Of a stretch of 5,235 nt of DNA, positions 1 through 5,185 are shown piece after piece (within the stretch, counting starts at the first letter, position 1; each line of letters begins with the position of its first letter). Under the pieces are notes generated by a model that was given only the letters and a program-made list of their open reading frames with translations, ran no database searches and was not told where the DNA came from. This DNA comes from an uncultured Desulfobacterales bacterium (GTDB lineage: Bacteria > Desulfobacterota > Desulfobacteria > Desulfobacterales > G020354645), in assembly GCA_947259865.1 (NCBI GenBank), contig CAMYNZ010000273.1, positions 1-5,235 on the forward strand, given 5' to 3'. The position numbers and the translations under genes were made by a program.

Positions 1-723
1 CCTGCCGTTCACTACACCATGGGCGGGTTGTGGGTCGATTACAATCTTATGAGTACCATTGAAGGCCTTTTTGTCCTGGGTGAAGCCAACTTTTCCGATC
101 ATGGTGCCAACCGTCTCGGTGCCAGCGCGCTAATGCAGGGCCTGGCAGACGGCTATTTTATCGTTCCATACACCATCGGAGGCTACCTGGCCGGAACTGA
201 CCTGCAGAAGGTATCAAGCGACCATCCGGCCTTTAAAGATTCATCCGCCACGGTGAATGAGCGGATCAAACGACTCCTGTCGATTCAGGGATCCCGAACG
301 GTGGATGATTTTCACAGGCAACTGGGTCTGATCATGTGGGATCACTGCGGGATGGCCAGAAACAATGAAGGGCTTCAGAAAGCCCAAACCATGATCCGGG
401 AGTTGCGCCAGGAATTCTGGCAAAACGCTCTGATTCCCGGATCAGATAGCGATTTCAACCAGAGTCTTGAACGTGCCGGCCGGGTTGCCGATTTTTTCGA
501 TTTTGCAGAGTTAATGGTCATCGATGCTCTGGCCCGCCAGGAATCCTGCGGCGGCCATTTTAACGTAGCCTTTCAAACCGATGAAAATGAGGCCAAGCGG
601 GATGACGACAACTTCTGCCATGTGAGTGCCTGGGAGTTTACCGGTGATGACCGCAAGCCAAATTTTCACAAAGAGCCTCTGGTTTTTGAGAATGTTGAAT
701 TGTCCCAAAGGAGCTACAAGTGA
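1..723 (+). CDS. sdhA: Succinate dehydrogenase/fumarate reductase flavoprotein subunit, C-terminal part (5' end outside window)
   Basis: The frame is open from the first base, so the gene is cut by the window edge; about 240 C-terminal residues are visible. This subunit carries covalent FAD and interconverts succinate and fumarate at the cytoplasmic face of the membrane. Seen here: HYTMGG near residues 4-9, then [19 protein letters not shown], the FAD- and dicarboxylate-binding segment. In the family its HGANRLG arginine contacts the substrate; here it starts at residue 34. The C-terminal domain has ESCGGHF (bases 541-561), RDDDNF and a closing [17 protein letters not shown], the pattern of the non-classical enzymes of Bacteroidetes, Chlamydiae and sulfate reducers rather than E. 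coli SdhA. The stop overlaps the start of the iron-sulfur subunit gene by four bases, indicating translational coupling. Direction of catalysis (succinate oxidation or fumarate reduction) cannot be read from sequence, so frdA is an equally valid name. One oddity is an Asn at 562-564 where relatives usually have Arg. Confidence 0.95.
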   Translation, partial: PAVHYTMGGLWVDYNLMSTIEGLFVLGEANFSDHGANRLGASALMQGLADGYFIVPYTIGGYLAGTDLQKVSSDHPAFKDSSATVNERIKRLLSIQGSRTVDDFHRQLGLIMWDHCGMARNNEGLQKAQTMIRELRQEFWQNALIPGSDSDFNQSLERAGRVADFFDFAELMVIDALARQESCGGHFNVAFQTDENEAKRDDDNFCHVSAWEFTGDDRKPNFHKEPLVFENVELSQRSYK

Positions 724-1484
724 GCAAGAACATTAATTTGGTCTTAAAGGTCTGGCGCCAGAAGAGCCCGGTAGACAGGGGCAAACTGGAAACCTATGAC
801 GCCCCGAATATATCCACGGATATGTCTTTTCTGGAAATGCTGGATGTTGTCAATGAACAACTTACCCTCACGGGTCAGGAACCCATTGCCTTTGACCATG
901 ATTGCCGGGAGGGCATCTGCGGGTCGTGCGGGGCGGTTGTCAATGGCCGGCCGCACGGTCCGGAAAAGAGCACAAGTCTTTGCCAGCTGCATATGAGACA
1001 CTTTTCAGACGGTGATACACTCGTCATCGAGCCCTGGCGGGCCCGGGCCTTTAAGGTCATCAAAGACCTGGCAGTGGACCGCAGCGCACTGGACCGATTG
1101 ATCCAGGCCGGAGGCTATGTTTCGGTGAATACCGGCGGAGCTCCCGATGCGAATGCCATACCGGTTCCCCAGGAATCCGCCGAGCTGTCATTCGATGCGG
1201 CTGCGTGCATCGGCTGCGGTGCCTGTGTGGCCGCCTGTCCCAACGCCTCGGCAATGCTCTTTGTGGGTGCCAAAGTGTCACACCTGGCCCTGCTGCCCCA
1301 GGGAATACCCGAAGCGGCCCAGCGGGCGACATCTATGATCAGGGAAATGGACCGGCTCGGGTTTGGAAATTGCGCCAACGAAAGAGAGTGTGAAGCCGAG
1401 TGCCCCAAGGAAATTTCCATCACAAACATCGCACGCCTGAATCGCGAGTATTTAAAAGCGCGGTTTTTTTCCAATGTAAAATAA
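720..1484 (+). CDS. sdhB: Succinate dehydrogenase/fumarate reductase iron-sulfur subunit
   Basis: This 254-residue electron-transfer subunit passes electrons between the flavin and the quinone-reducing membrane subunit. The N-terminal ferredoxin domain holds the 2Fe-2S ligands C62, C67, C70 and C88 ([13 protein letters not shown], then NGRPHGP before C88). The long spacing before the fourth cysteine and the NGRPHGP stretch mark the non-classical family. The C-terminal domain has C163, C166, C169 and C173 in [12 protein letters not shown], plus C218, C224 and C228 ([13 protein letters not shown]). By analogy with E. coli SdhB, C163/C166/C169/C228 bind 4Fe-4S and C173/C218/C224 bind 3Fe-4S. All expected ligands are present, so the protein looks functional. 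It starts with GTG at 720, overlapping the flavoprotein stop, with AAAGGAG at 707-713, six bases upstream; this fits [13 protein letters not shown] as a natural N-terminus. The A-B order with no later subunit suggests a C-A-B operon whose membrane subunit lies upstream of the window. frdB is an equally valid symbol. Confidence 0.96.
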   Translation: MSKNINLVLKVWRQKSPVDRGKLETYDAPNISTDMSFLEMLDVVNEQLTLTGQEPIAFDHDCREGICGSCGAVVNGRPHGPEKSTSLCQLHMRHFSDGDTLVIEPWRARAFKVIKDLAVDRSALDRLIQAGGYVSVNTGGAPDANAIPVPQESAELSFDAAACIGCGACVAACPNASAMLFVGAKVSHLALLPQGIPEAAQRATSMIREMDRLGFGNCANERECEAECPKEISITNIARLNREYLKARFFSNVK

Positions 1485-1611
1485 TTATCTGTGTCGCGCA
1501 GGTAAAATTTGGGCCCGATAATAACTCTTTGACCGATTTGTCGAGGCAACGCCAAACACTTCCGCCCCGGCCCAGACAACCCGGTTTTTTTATGACGGAT
1601 AACGAGGGGGT

Positions 1612-2736
1612 ATGATGGAAAAGTGGTACGCTGATATTGATAAATTTATCGAGAGCTTAGGTGGGACCAACGTTTATCTGGCATTCCTGCTCAAAGCTGT
1701 TGCTGCTTTAGTGATTGCCGCATTTGTATGGGTGATTTTAAAGTGGATCCTGTCATCTTTTGAAAAAAGAACAAAAAAATATGACTTGTTCCAGGATAAC
1801 GAAAAAATATTTCCGATCATACGCAAAGCACTGTTCTACGGCCTGGTACTTGTTGTTGGCACCTATCTTATTCGGCTGTTTGACATCGAGTTGCTGGAAA
1901 AGGCTTTTGATGCATTTATAATCATATTGCTGGCCTCTCCGGCAACGGACTTCCTGCATCTATTATTGCACTATCTCGAAAAAAAATTCACCGATAAAAA
2001 AGACACTAAAATTGATGATATTGTTTTTGATCTTCTCGATAAATTTGCGGGCGCTGCTATTTACGCCATCGCCATAATCCTGGCCCTTGACATTCTGGGT
2101 GTTAACATCATGCCTTTTATTGCCGGTGCCGGTATAGCAGGAATTGCCATTGGTTTTGCGGCTAAAGATACCCTTTCCAACCTTATCGCCGGGGTGTTGC
2201 TTATCCTGGATCGACCTTTTGAAGTCGGCGACCGGATCGAAATTTGGACCGCTCCGACCGGATCCGCCACCTGGGGCGATGTTATCGATATCGGTCTGCG
2301 GGCAACAAAGATAAAAACTACCGACAATATAGTGATTGTCATCCCCAACAATGAAATAATGAAACGGGATATTGTCAACTACACGATCATCACTTCAAAG
2401 ATTCGGATTCGAATTAATATCGGTATTGCCTATGATGCGGATTTAAAAAAAGCCAAAGAAATTATATCCGCAGTGGCCGGAACATCGGACTGGGTGGCTA
2501 AGGATCCACCGCCCAAGGTCGTTGTTCGGAATTTTGGTGAATCATCGGTGGATCTGCAGCTCAGGGTCTGGATCAATGATGCCCGCAGAAGAATGGACGT
2601 CATTGATTATATCACCGATGCGGTCAAGGAGGGCTTTGACAGCCAGGGAATAGAGATTCCCTACCCCAAAAGAGACATTAAGATAACGTATGCCGGCTCA
2701 AGCGGCCCCACTGATGCTATCCCCGAAAAACACTAG
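1612..2736 (+). CDS. mscS: MscS-family small-conductance mechanosensitive channel
   Basis: A 374-residue inner-membrane channel that should open under membrane tension and release solutes during hypo-osmotic shock. Hydrophobic segments lie at about residues 21-47, 67-89, 98-122 and 143-163. They are followed by the pore helix at about 166-200, rich in small residues (PFIAGAGIAGIAIGFAAKD, then NLIAGVLLILDRPFEVGD), the MscS signature. The beta domain (about 200-258) ends in IVIPNNEIMKRDIVNYT; the C-terminal alpha/beta domain follows (about 264-358), with NFGESSVDLQLRVWI and a final GIEIPYPKRDI. Five membrane segments against three in E. coli MscS place it among the larger bacterial homologues. 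The beta domain also has a short extra loop, WTAPTGSATWG (about 212-222). Two ATGs stand in tandem (1612 and 1615). GAGGGGG at 1604-1610 leaves one base before the first and four before the second, so 1615 may be the true start. The gene is 127 bases past sdhB and is probably transcribed separately. Several MscS paralogues per genome are usual, so the exact paralogue is not settled. Confidence 0.95.
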   Translation: MMEKWYADIDKFIESLGGTNVYLAFLLKAVAALVIAAFVWVILKWILSSFEKRTKKYDLFQDNEKIFPIIRKALFYGLVLVVGTYLIRLFDIELLEKAFDAFIIILLASPATDFLHLLLHYLEKKFTDKKDTKIDDIVFDLLDKFAGAAIYAIAIILALDILGVNIMPFIAGAGIAGIAIGFAAKDTLSNLIAGVLLILDRPFEVGDRIEIWTAPTGSATWGDVIDIGLRATKIKTTDNIVIVIPNNEIMKRDIVNYTIITSKIRIRINIGIAYDADLKKAKEIISAVAGTSDWVAKDPPPKVVVRNFGESSVDLQLRVWINDARRRMDVIDYITDAVKEGFDSQGIEIPYPKRDIKITYAGSSGPTDAIPEKH

Positions 2737-2756
2737 AAGTGGTTTCAAACCCCCAT

Positions 2757-2799
2757 TTTATCCGCCTGAGGCGGACACGCCACGCCCAAGGCGGATAAA
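2757..2799. repeat. Nested palindrome with TCCGCC/GGCGGA core
   Basis: TTTATCCGCC at 2757-2766 is a perfect 10-bp inverted copy of GGCGGATAAA at 2790-2799. Inside it, TCCGCC (2761-2766) also pairs with GGCGGA (2770-2775) across a TGA loop, so the same left arm can choose between two partners. It begins 20 bases after the mscS stop, where it could act as an mRNA 3' stabiliser or weak terminator, but no T-run follows on either strand, so a classical intrinsic terminator is not supported. I recall similar TCCGCC-loop-GGCGGA units as dispersed intergenic repeats in related genomes; that is memory, not something shown here. Confidence 0.7.
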
Positions 2800-2830
2800 C
2801 CTCAGATTAGGCTCAAGAGCAAAGAGATTT

Positions 2831-2919
2831 GACCACGGATTACGCTGATATCACGGATAATAAAAAATATTGTATAAGCCCTTTGCATTTATCCGTGTCA
2901 TCCGTGTTATCAGCGGTCC
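2831..2919. repeat. ACGGAT-type imperfect inverted repeat
   Basis: The left arm 2831-2860 begins GACCACGGATTACG and ends TCACGGATAA. The right arm is the reverse complement of 2889-2918; the two agree at 23 of 30 positions across a 28-base AT-rich loop. Within each arm the unit CACGGAT or a variant (CGCTGAT, AACACGGAT) recurs about every ten bases, so the arms are themselves short tandem arrays. This matches a widespread class of ATCCGTGTCATCCGTG intergenic repeats. The element is often mistranslated as a small protein rich in TDYADITD; the plus-strand frame from 2829 to 3047 here is such a case. Position between convergent genes suggests a tolerated insertion or a transcript-end hairpin. Confidence 0.75.
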
Positions 2920-2998
2920 AAGAGGCACACCATAATCAACTCAATCAGATGTGTAGTCCCGCATATGCGAGTGCGCAATATTCGGTTAGCCGGATATA

Positions 2999-3092
2999 TC
3001 GCGGCTGGAAGCCGCTCCCGCTGTTCATATTGGATGGGATTAAGTAAACACTATGGTGTTTAAAAAATGGTGGGAGTGGCTTCCAGCCACGA
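2999..3092. repeat. REP doublet in inverted arrangement (REPIN-like)
   Basis: Two 21-base palindromic units stand head to head. The left unit (2999-3019) has the stem GCGGCT-GGA-AGCCGC, preceded by TC and followed by TCCC. The right unit (3072-3092) is its reverse complement with stem GTGGCT-TCC-AGCCAC. The two differ at only two positions, and these form one base pair of the stem (C-G in one, T-A in the other), so both hairpins remain perfect. The 52-base spacer carries a separate perfect 7-bp hairpin, TAAACAC-TATG-GTGTTTA (3045-3062). The architecture matches REPINs, which are mobilised in trans by RAYT (Y1-type, TnpA-REP) transposases; no such gene is in the window. The whole doublet could fold as one long hairpin in RNA or single-stranded DNA. 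Confidence 0.8.
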
Positions 3093-3144
3093 GGTGTATG
3101 CTTCGCTTTGAATCCGCGGGACGCCTTACCCTTGATCCTAATCC

Positions 3145-3235
3145 AAGGCTTTGAAGCCACTTCTGGTGATGTATCCCGCAAATATCCTGCAAATAAGTTA
3201 CAAATTCCAACGTAAGGCTTTCAAGCCACACCAGG
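3145..3235. repeat. Two direct copies of a degenerate REP-like hairpin
   Basis: Two 22-base copies at 3145-3166 and 3214-3235 agree at 18 of 22 positions and lie in the same orientation, 69 bases apart. Each contains the hairpin GGCTT-TG-AAGCC or GGCTT-TC-AAGCC followed by AC and an ending GG. On the opposite strand they read GTGGCTTCAAAGCC or GTGGCTTGAAAGCC, close to the GTGGCTTCCAGCC core of the REP unit at 3072-3092, so they may be a sister REP family or decayed members. The second copy is followed by a T-run at 3238-3242, some ten bases after its stem; that is too far for a textbook terminator. The rest of 3093-3265 shows nothing else I can identify. Confidence 0.6.
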
Positions 3236-3265
3236 ACTTTTTAAGTTTGTTTATGGGAAATGGTG

Positions 3266-3655
3266 CTAGGTTGGCCAACAATCACGTATTTTACGAACCG
3301 ATTCTCCTATTTTTAAACGGAGTGTCCCCAGTTGTAGATCAGAATCGAAGGTGGTCATGAGCAGCAGGTCATGGTTGATCTTGCAGAAGTGCAGGTTTTG
3401 GTCTTTGCCCCTGTGAAACAGTAATGAAAATTCATCTTCGCCCACCAATCGCGCCATTTCATCGACTGCGCTATAATTGCCGGCAGCCAGGGCTGCCAGT
3501 GGATAAATATCGACATGGTATTTATCGCTGTTGCAATTAGCAATGATATGACCGGCCAGATCGATGACGGCAGCGGTATTGACGCCGCTGTCTATCAAGT
3601 GCCCTGATAATATGTCCTCTATTTTCTCAATCGGTTCTTGTCCCAAAAACTCCAT
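3266..3655 (-). CDS. Roadblock/LC7 domain protein (MglB-like small-GTPase regulator)
   Basis: A 129-residue protein that fits one Roadblock/LC7 fold. Visible pattern: helix EKIEDILSGHL (about 10-20), strand TAAVIDLAGHIIAN (27-40) in the usual 'asp then glycine' hairpin position, the central helix PLAALAAGNYSAVDEMARLVG (52-72), then SLLFHRGKDQNLHFCKI (77-93) and DLLLMTTFDSDLQLGTLRLKI (96-116). The last stretch is the most family-typical part. Roadblock proteins dimerise; the bacterial MglB branch acts as a GTPase-activating or scaffolding partner of Ras-like MglA GTPases controlling polarity, motility or secretion. There is no signal peptide and it should be cytoplasmic. An in-frame TAG four codons before the ATG at 3655 fixes this as the earliest ATG; the upstream AGGTTG is a modest ribosome binding site. 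No GTPase gene adjoins it: murI is 262 bases upstream on the same strand and mscS is convergent. The partner is therefore unknown and the exact role is not assigned. Confidence 0.85.
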   Translation of the reverse strand: MEFLGQEPIEKIEDILSGHLIDSGVNTAAVIDLAGHIIANCNSDKYHVDIYPLAALAAGNYSAVDEMARLVGEDEFSLLFHRGKDQNLHFCKINHDLLLMTTFDSDLQLGTLRLKIGESVRKIRDCWPT

Positions 3656-3823
3656 AATTTCAACCTATTTCATTTTTACCTGTGTAGGTGACGGTCGCAC
3701 AATAATTATCGGCCATTTCCCCCAAAACTTTAGCAGATATTTCTTGCCATAAATGGAGAACTTTTTAGAATGGGATACCGAATGGACCGCAAGGGCGAGT
3801 GCCAACGCGCAGGGACGCGACCG

Positions 3824-3863
3824 CCTTCGACATGAGCCCTTCGGCAGTGAGCTCAGGGTCGAA
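3824..3863. repeat. Imperfect inverted repeat of the CCTTCGAC/CTCAGG type
   Basis: CCTTCGACATGAGC (3824-3837) faces GCTCAGGGTCGAA (3851-3863); TTCGAC and TGAGC pair, with a two-base bulge between them. The central CCCTTCGGCAGTGA forms the loop. It resembles the CCTTCGACAAGCTCAGG family of dispersed repeats that I recall from many proteobacterial genomes, in a decayed form. It lies in the 262-base gap between murI and the Roadblock gene and can form a hairpin in a read-through transcript, without a T-run. The remainder of 3656-3917 shows no convincing gene or terminator. Confidence 0.5.
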
Positions 3864-3917
3864 CTGCTCAGGCCGAATGTAGATCGCCGAAATCTTGCTA
3901 GGGGGGACGCGAACGAA

Positions 3918-4703
3918 TCAGGGTCTGCAAACCTCAATGGGGATATTTCTTTTGAGAATAGATCCGGCCAATCTTTCCACCCGGGCGGTCACATCGGACA
4001 TTATAATCTGCAATATACGGTTTTTACTGAGAGTTTTATCGATTTCCTTGTGTTTTGATAAAAAAATTTTTAGCGAATCCGCAATACAGACGGTTGGATC
4101 TATCAGATTGACCTGCTTACCGGCCTTGGCCCGGATGGTTGCGGTCAATAGCGTATAATGTGTACATCCCAATATAAGGGTGTCAATTTGCCGGGCCTTC
4201 AATGGAATCAGGCATTTTTTTACGATCATTTTGGTTTCCGGTTTTCGGTGCCAGCCCTCCTCTATGAGCGGAACCAGCAATGGGCATGCGGCCGAATAAA
4301 CTTGCGCTGCAGGATTCTCGTTATAAATCCTTTTATCATAGGCGCCGCTCATAACAGTGGCAGGGGTGCCGATAAGACCGATTCTTTGGTAGCGAGAGGT
4401 CTTTACGGCAAGTTTGACCGCCGGGGATAAAAATTCTATCACCGGTATATTGAATCGCGTTTGAACCCTATCGGCGGCCAAACTTGCAACCGTGTTGCTT
4501 GACAGGACCACCACTTTTATCCCCCGGCTTAAAAGAAAATCGATGCCTTCACCTGTATAATCGACAATAGTGTCCGGATTTTTGGTTCCATAAGGCGCCC
4601 GGGCCGTATCCCCAAAGTAAATAAAATCATAATCGGGTAAATTTTGAATGAGGGCCTTTAACACAATAAGGCCGCCGATACCGGAATCAAAAACACCAAT
4701 CAT
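3918..4703 (-). CDS. murI: Glutamate racemase family protein with Cys-to-Ser at the first catalytic site
   Basis: A 261-residue cytoplasmic enzyme of the usual family length. Glutamate racemase makes D-glutamate for peptidoglycan from L-glutamate without a cofactor, using two cysteines on opposite faces of the substrate. Family motifs in order: GVFDSGIGGL (3-12, with the conserved Asp6), YFGDTARAPYGTK (29-41), FLSPAVKLAV (91-100), IGLIGTPATVMSG (108-120), ACPLLVPLIEEG (139-150, containing the conserved Glu), and LILGCTHYTLL (176-186, second catalytic Cys180 and His182). The first-site motif, normally ACNTA, reads SSNTV at 68-72, so the first catalytic cysteine is Ser69 (codon AGC, plus-strand bases 4497-4499). 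The usual Pro after GCTHY is Thr184. The rest is intact, which argues against a decaying pseudogene. The ATG at 4703 is preceded by GGAAGG about eight bases upstream. It may be an altered or inactive racemase, a related amino-acid racemase, or a true MurI with a sequencing error; the family call is firm, the activity is not. Confidence 0.93.
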   Translation of the reverse strand: MIGVFDSGIGGLIVLKALIQNLPDYDFIYFGDTARAPYGTKNPDTIVDYTGEGIDFLLSRGIKVVVLSSNTVASLAADRVQTRFNIPVIEFLSPAVKLAVKTSRYQRIGLIGTPATVMSGAYDKRIYNENPAAQVYSAACPLLVPLIEEGWHRKPETKMIVKKCLIPLKARQIDTLILGCTHYTLLTATIRAKAGKQVNLIDPTVCIADSLKIFLSKHKEIDKTLSKNRILQIIMSDVTARVERLAGSILKRNIPIEVCRP

Positions 4704-4741
4704 GGTCAGTACCTTCCAAAATACTTAAAGTCAGTTTGCTT

Positions 4742-4772
4742 CCGTCCTCCGCAGCATAGCTGCGGAGGACGG
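4742..4772. repeat. Perfect 14-bp GC-rich hairpin
   Basis: CCGTCCTCCGCAGC (4742-4755) and GCTGCGGAGGACGG (4759-4772) are exact reverse complements around the loop ATA. Neither strand has a T-run after the stem, so it is not a standard intrinsic terminator. It sits 39 bases upstream of the murI start, either in the murI leader or just before its promoter. A stem this perfect suggests a dispersed palindromic repeat or a selected structure; the window has only one copy. Confidence 0.75.
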
Positions 4773-4827
4773 GTCGCTCACAATTGGGATGATGGAAAAA
4801 CCACAGGTTGCGAGTTGCGGATGGACG

Positions 4828-4855
4828 TTGACTATAATCTTCCAGCAATTATAGT
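4828..4855 (+). promoter_or_regulatory. Candidate sigma-70 promoter overlapping an AT-rich hairpin
   Basis: TTGACT (4828-4833) and TATAGT (4850-4855) are separated by 16 bases, a plausible sigma-70 pair. The same stretch holds a perfect 8-bp inverted repeat, ACTATAAT (4831-4838) and ATTATAGT (4848-4855), with a nine-base loop, which could be an operator or just AT-rich symmetry. Transcription rightward would enter the foldback element and reach the gene at 5186. On the minus strand the right arm supplies a TATAAT, but no matching -35 is visible for murI. The call rests on sequence resemblance only. Confidence 0.3.
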
Positions 4856-4866
4856 TGTTATACAAT

Positions 4867-4874
4867 AGTTAAAT
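4867..4874. repeat. Left copy of 8-bp direct repeat AGTTAAAT (candidate target-site duplication)
   Basis: AGTTAAAT here is repeated exactly at 5150-5157. The two copies bracket the foldback element, each two bases outside its matching GGGGTCGGG tips, as expected for a duplication made on insertion. Including the next two bases, the match is nine of ten. Confidence 0.5.
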
Positions 4875-5149
4875 GAGGGGTCGGGGAGTTTTTCCTGCCA
4901 ATCTTTGATAATCGCGGAATGAATTATCAGCAGCGAAATCGTGCACTGTCTGAAGGCATTAGGGAGCGTTGCCAAAGAACAGGCAGCACCCGAAATGTGG
5001 CTTCCGCCCGCTATGCTGATTTAACACCAAACCTATTGTTTTAATGTTAAATCGCTGTTCTTTTGCTACGATCCCTTATGCCTGAGTTTGCACGATGCAG
5101 TCGCTGATGATTCATGCAGCGACCTCGTCAAAAAACCTCCCGACCCCAG
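4875..5149. mobile_element. Non-coding foldback element, MITE-like
   Basis: The element reads as a giant imperfect palindrome. The tips GGGGTCGGGGAGTTTTT (4877-4893) and the reverse complement of 5131-5147 agree at 15 of 17 positions. Further in, 4920-4981 and 5056-5114 are about 60-base inverted arms sharing TGAAT-ATCAG, ATCGTGCA, AGGCAT-AGGGA-CGT and AAAGAACA blocks. The centre has a perfect 9-bp pair, GATTTAACA (5018-5026) and TGTTAAATC (5045-5053). The left half carries extra unpaired segments (about 4894-4919 and 4982-5017), so the arms are unequal. There is no substantial open frame, so any mobility would need a transposase in trans. Flanking AGTTAAAT repeats support insertion. Eight-base duplications occur in several DDE transposase families, so I do not assign a parent. 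A structured non-coding RNA is the main alternative. Confidence 0.6.
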
Positions 5150-5157
5150 AGTTAAAT
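5150..5157. repeat. Right copy of 8-bp direct repeat AGTTAAAT (candidate target-site duplication)
   Basis: Exact copy of 4867-4874, immediately beyond the right tip of the foldback element and 28 bases before the start codon at 5186. If it is a true duplication, the pre-insertion site was the leader of that downstream gene. Confidence 0.5.
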
Positions 5158-5185
5158 AACCGTTGCAAAACCTGAGGAGTATTCC

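Noticed and set aside
1115..1579. 154-codon minus-strand frame opposite sdhB
   Set aside because: It is antisense to a gene whose iron-sulfur motifs are all intact; an ordinary shadow frame.
1567..1591. Possible terminator between sdhB and mscS: CCGG, ten bases, CCGG, then seven T
   Set aside because: The stem is only four pairs with a long loop, and the T-run is close to the mscS ribosome binding site. Too weak to call.
2829..3047. 72-codon plus-strand frame beginning MTTDYADITD
   Set aside because: It is a translation of the ACGGAT repeat and half of the REPIN. Such frames are common artefacts, and no ribosome binding site or coding pattern supports it.
2945..3231. Minus-strand frames containing GWKPLPPFF and similar
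   Set aside because: They are translations of REP hairpins (GGCTGGAAGCC and its complement), not genes.
2737..3265. CRISPR array
   Set aside because: The repeats here are palindromic, differ in family, vary in spacing and have at most two copies of each unit; there are no regular spacers and no cas genes.
3787..3805. Near match to a sigma-54 promoter on the minus strand (TGGCAC, then TTGC), upstream of the Roadblock gene
   Set aside because: The spacing between the GG and GC elements is one base too long, and sigma-54 promoters are strict about this. It also lies about 140 bases from the start codon.
3665..3937. 90-codon minus-strand frame after murI, and a 101-codon plus-strand frame at 3753-4058
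   Set aside because: Both overlap the murI 3' end and run through an inverted repeat. Composition is biased, no domain is recognisable, and they overlap each other on opposite strands.
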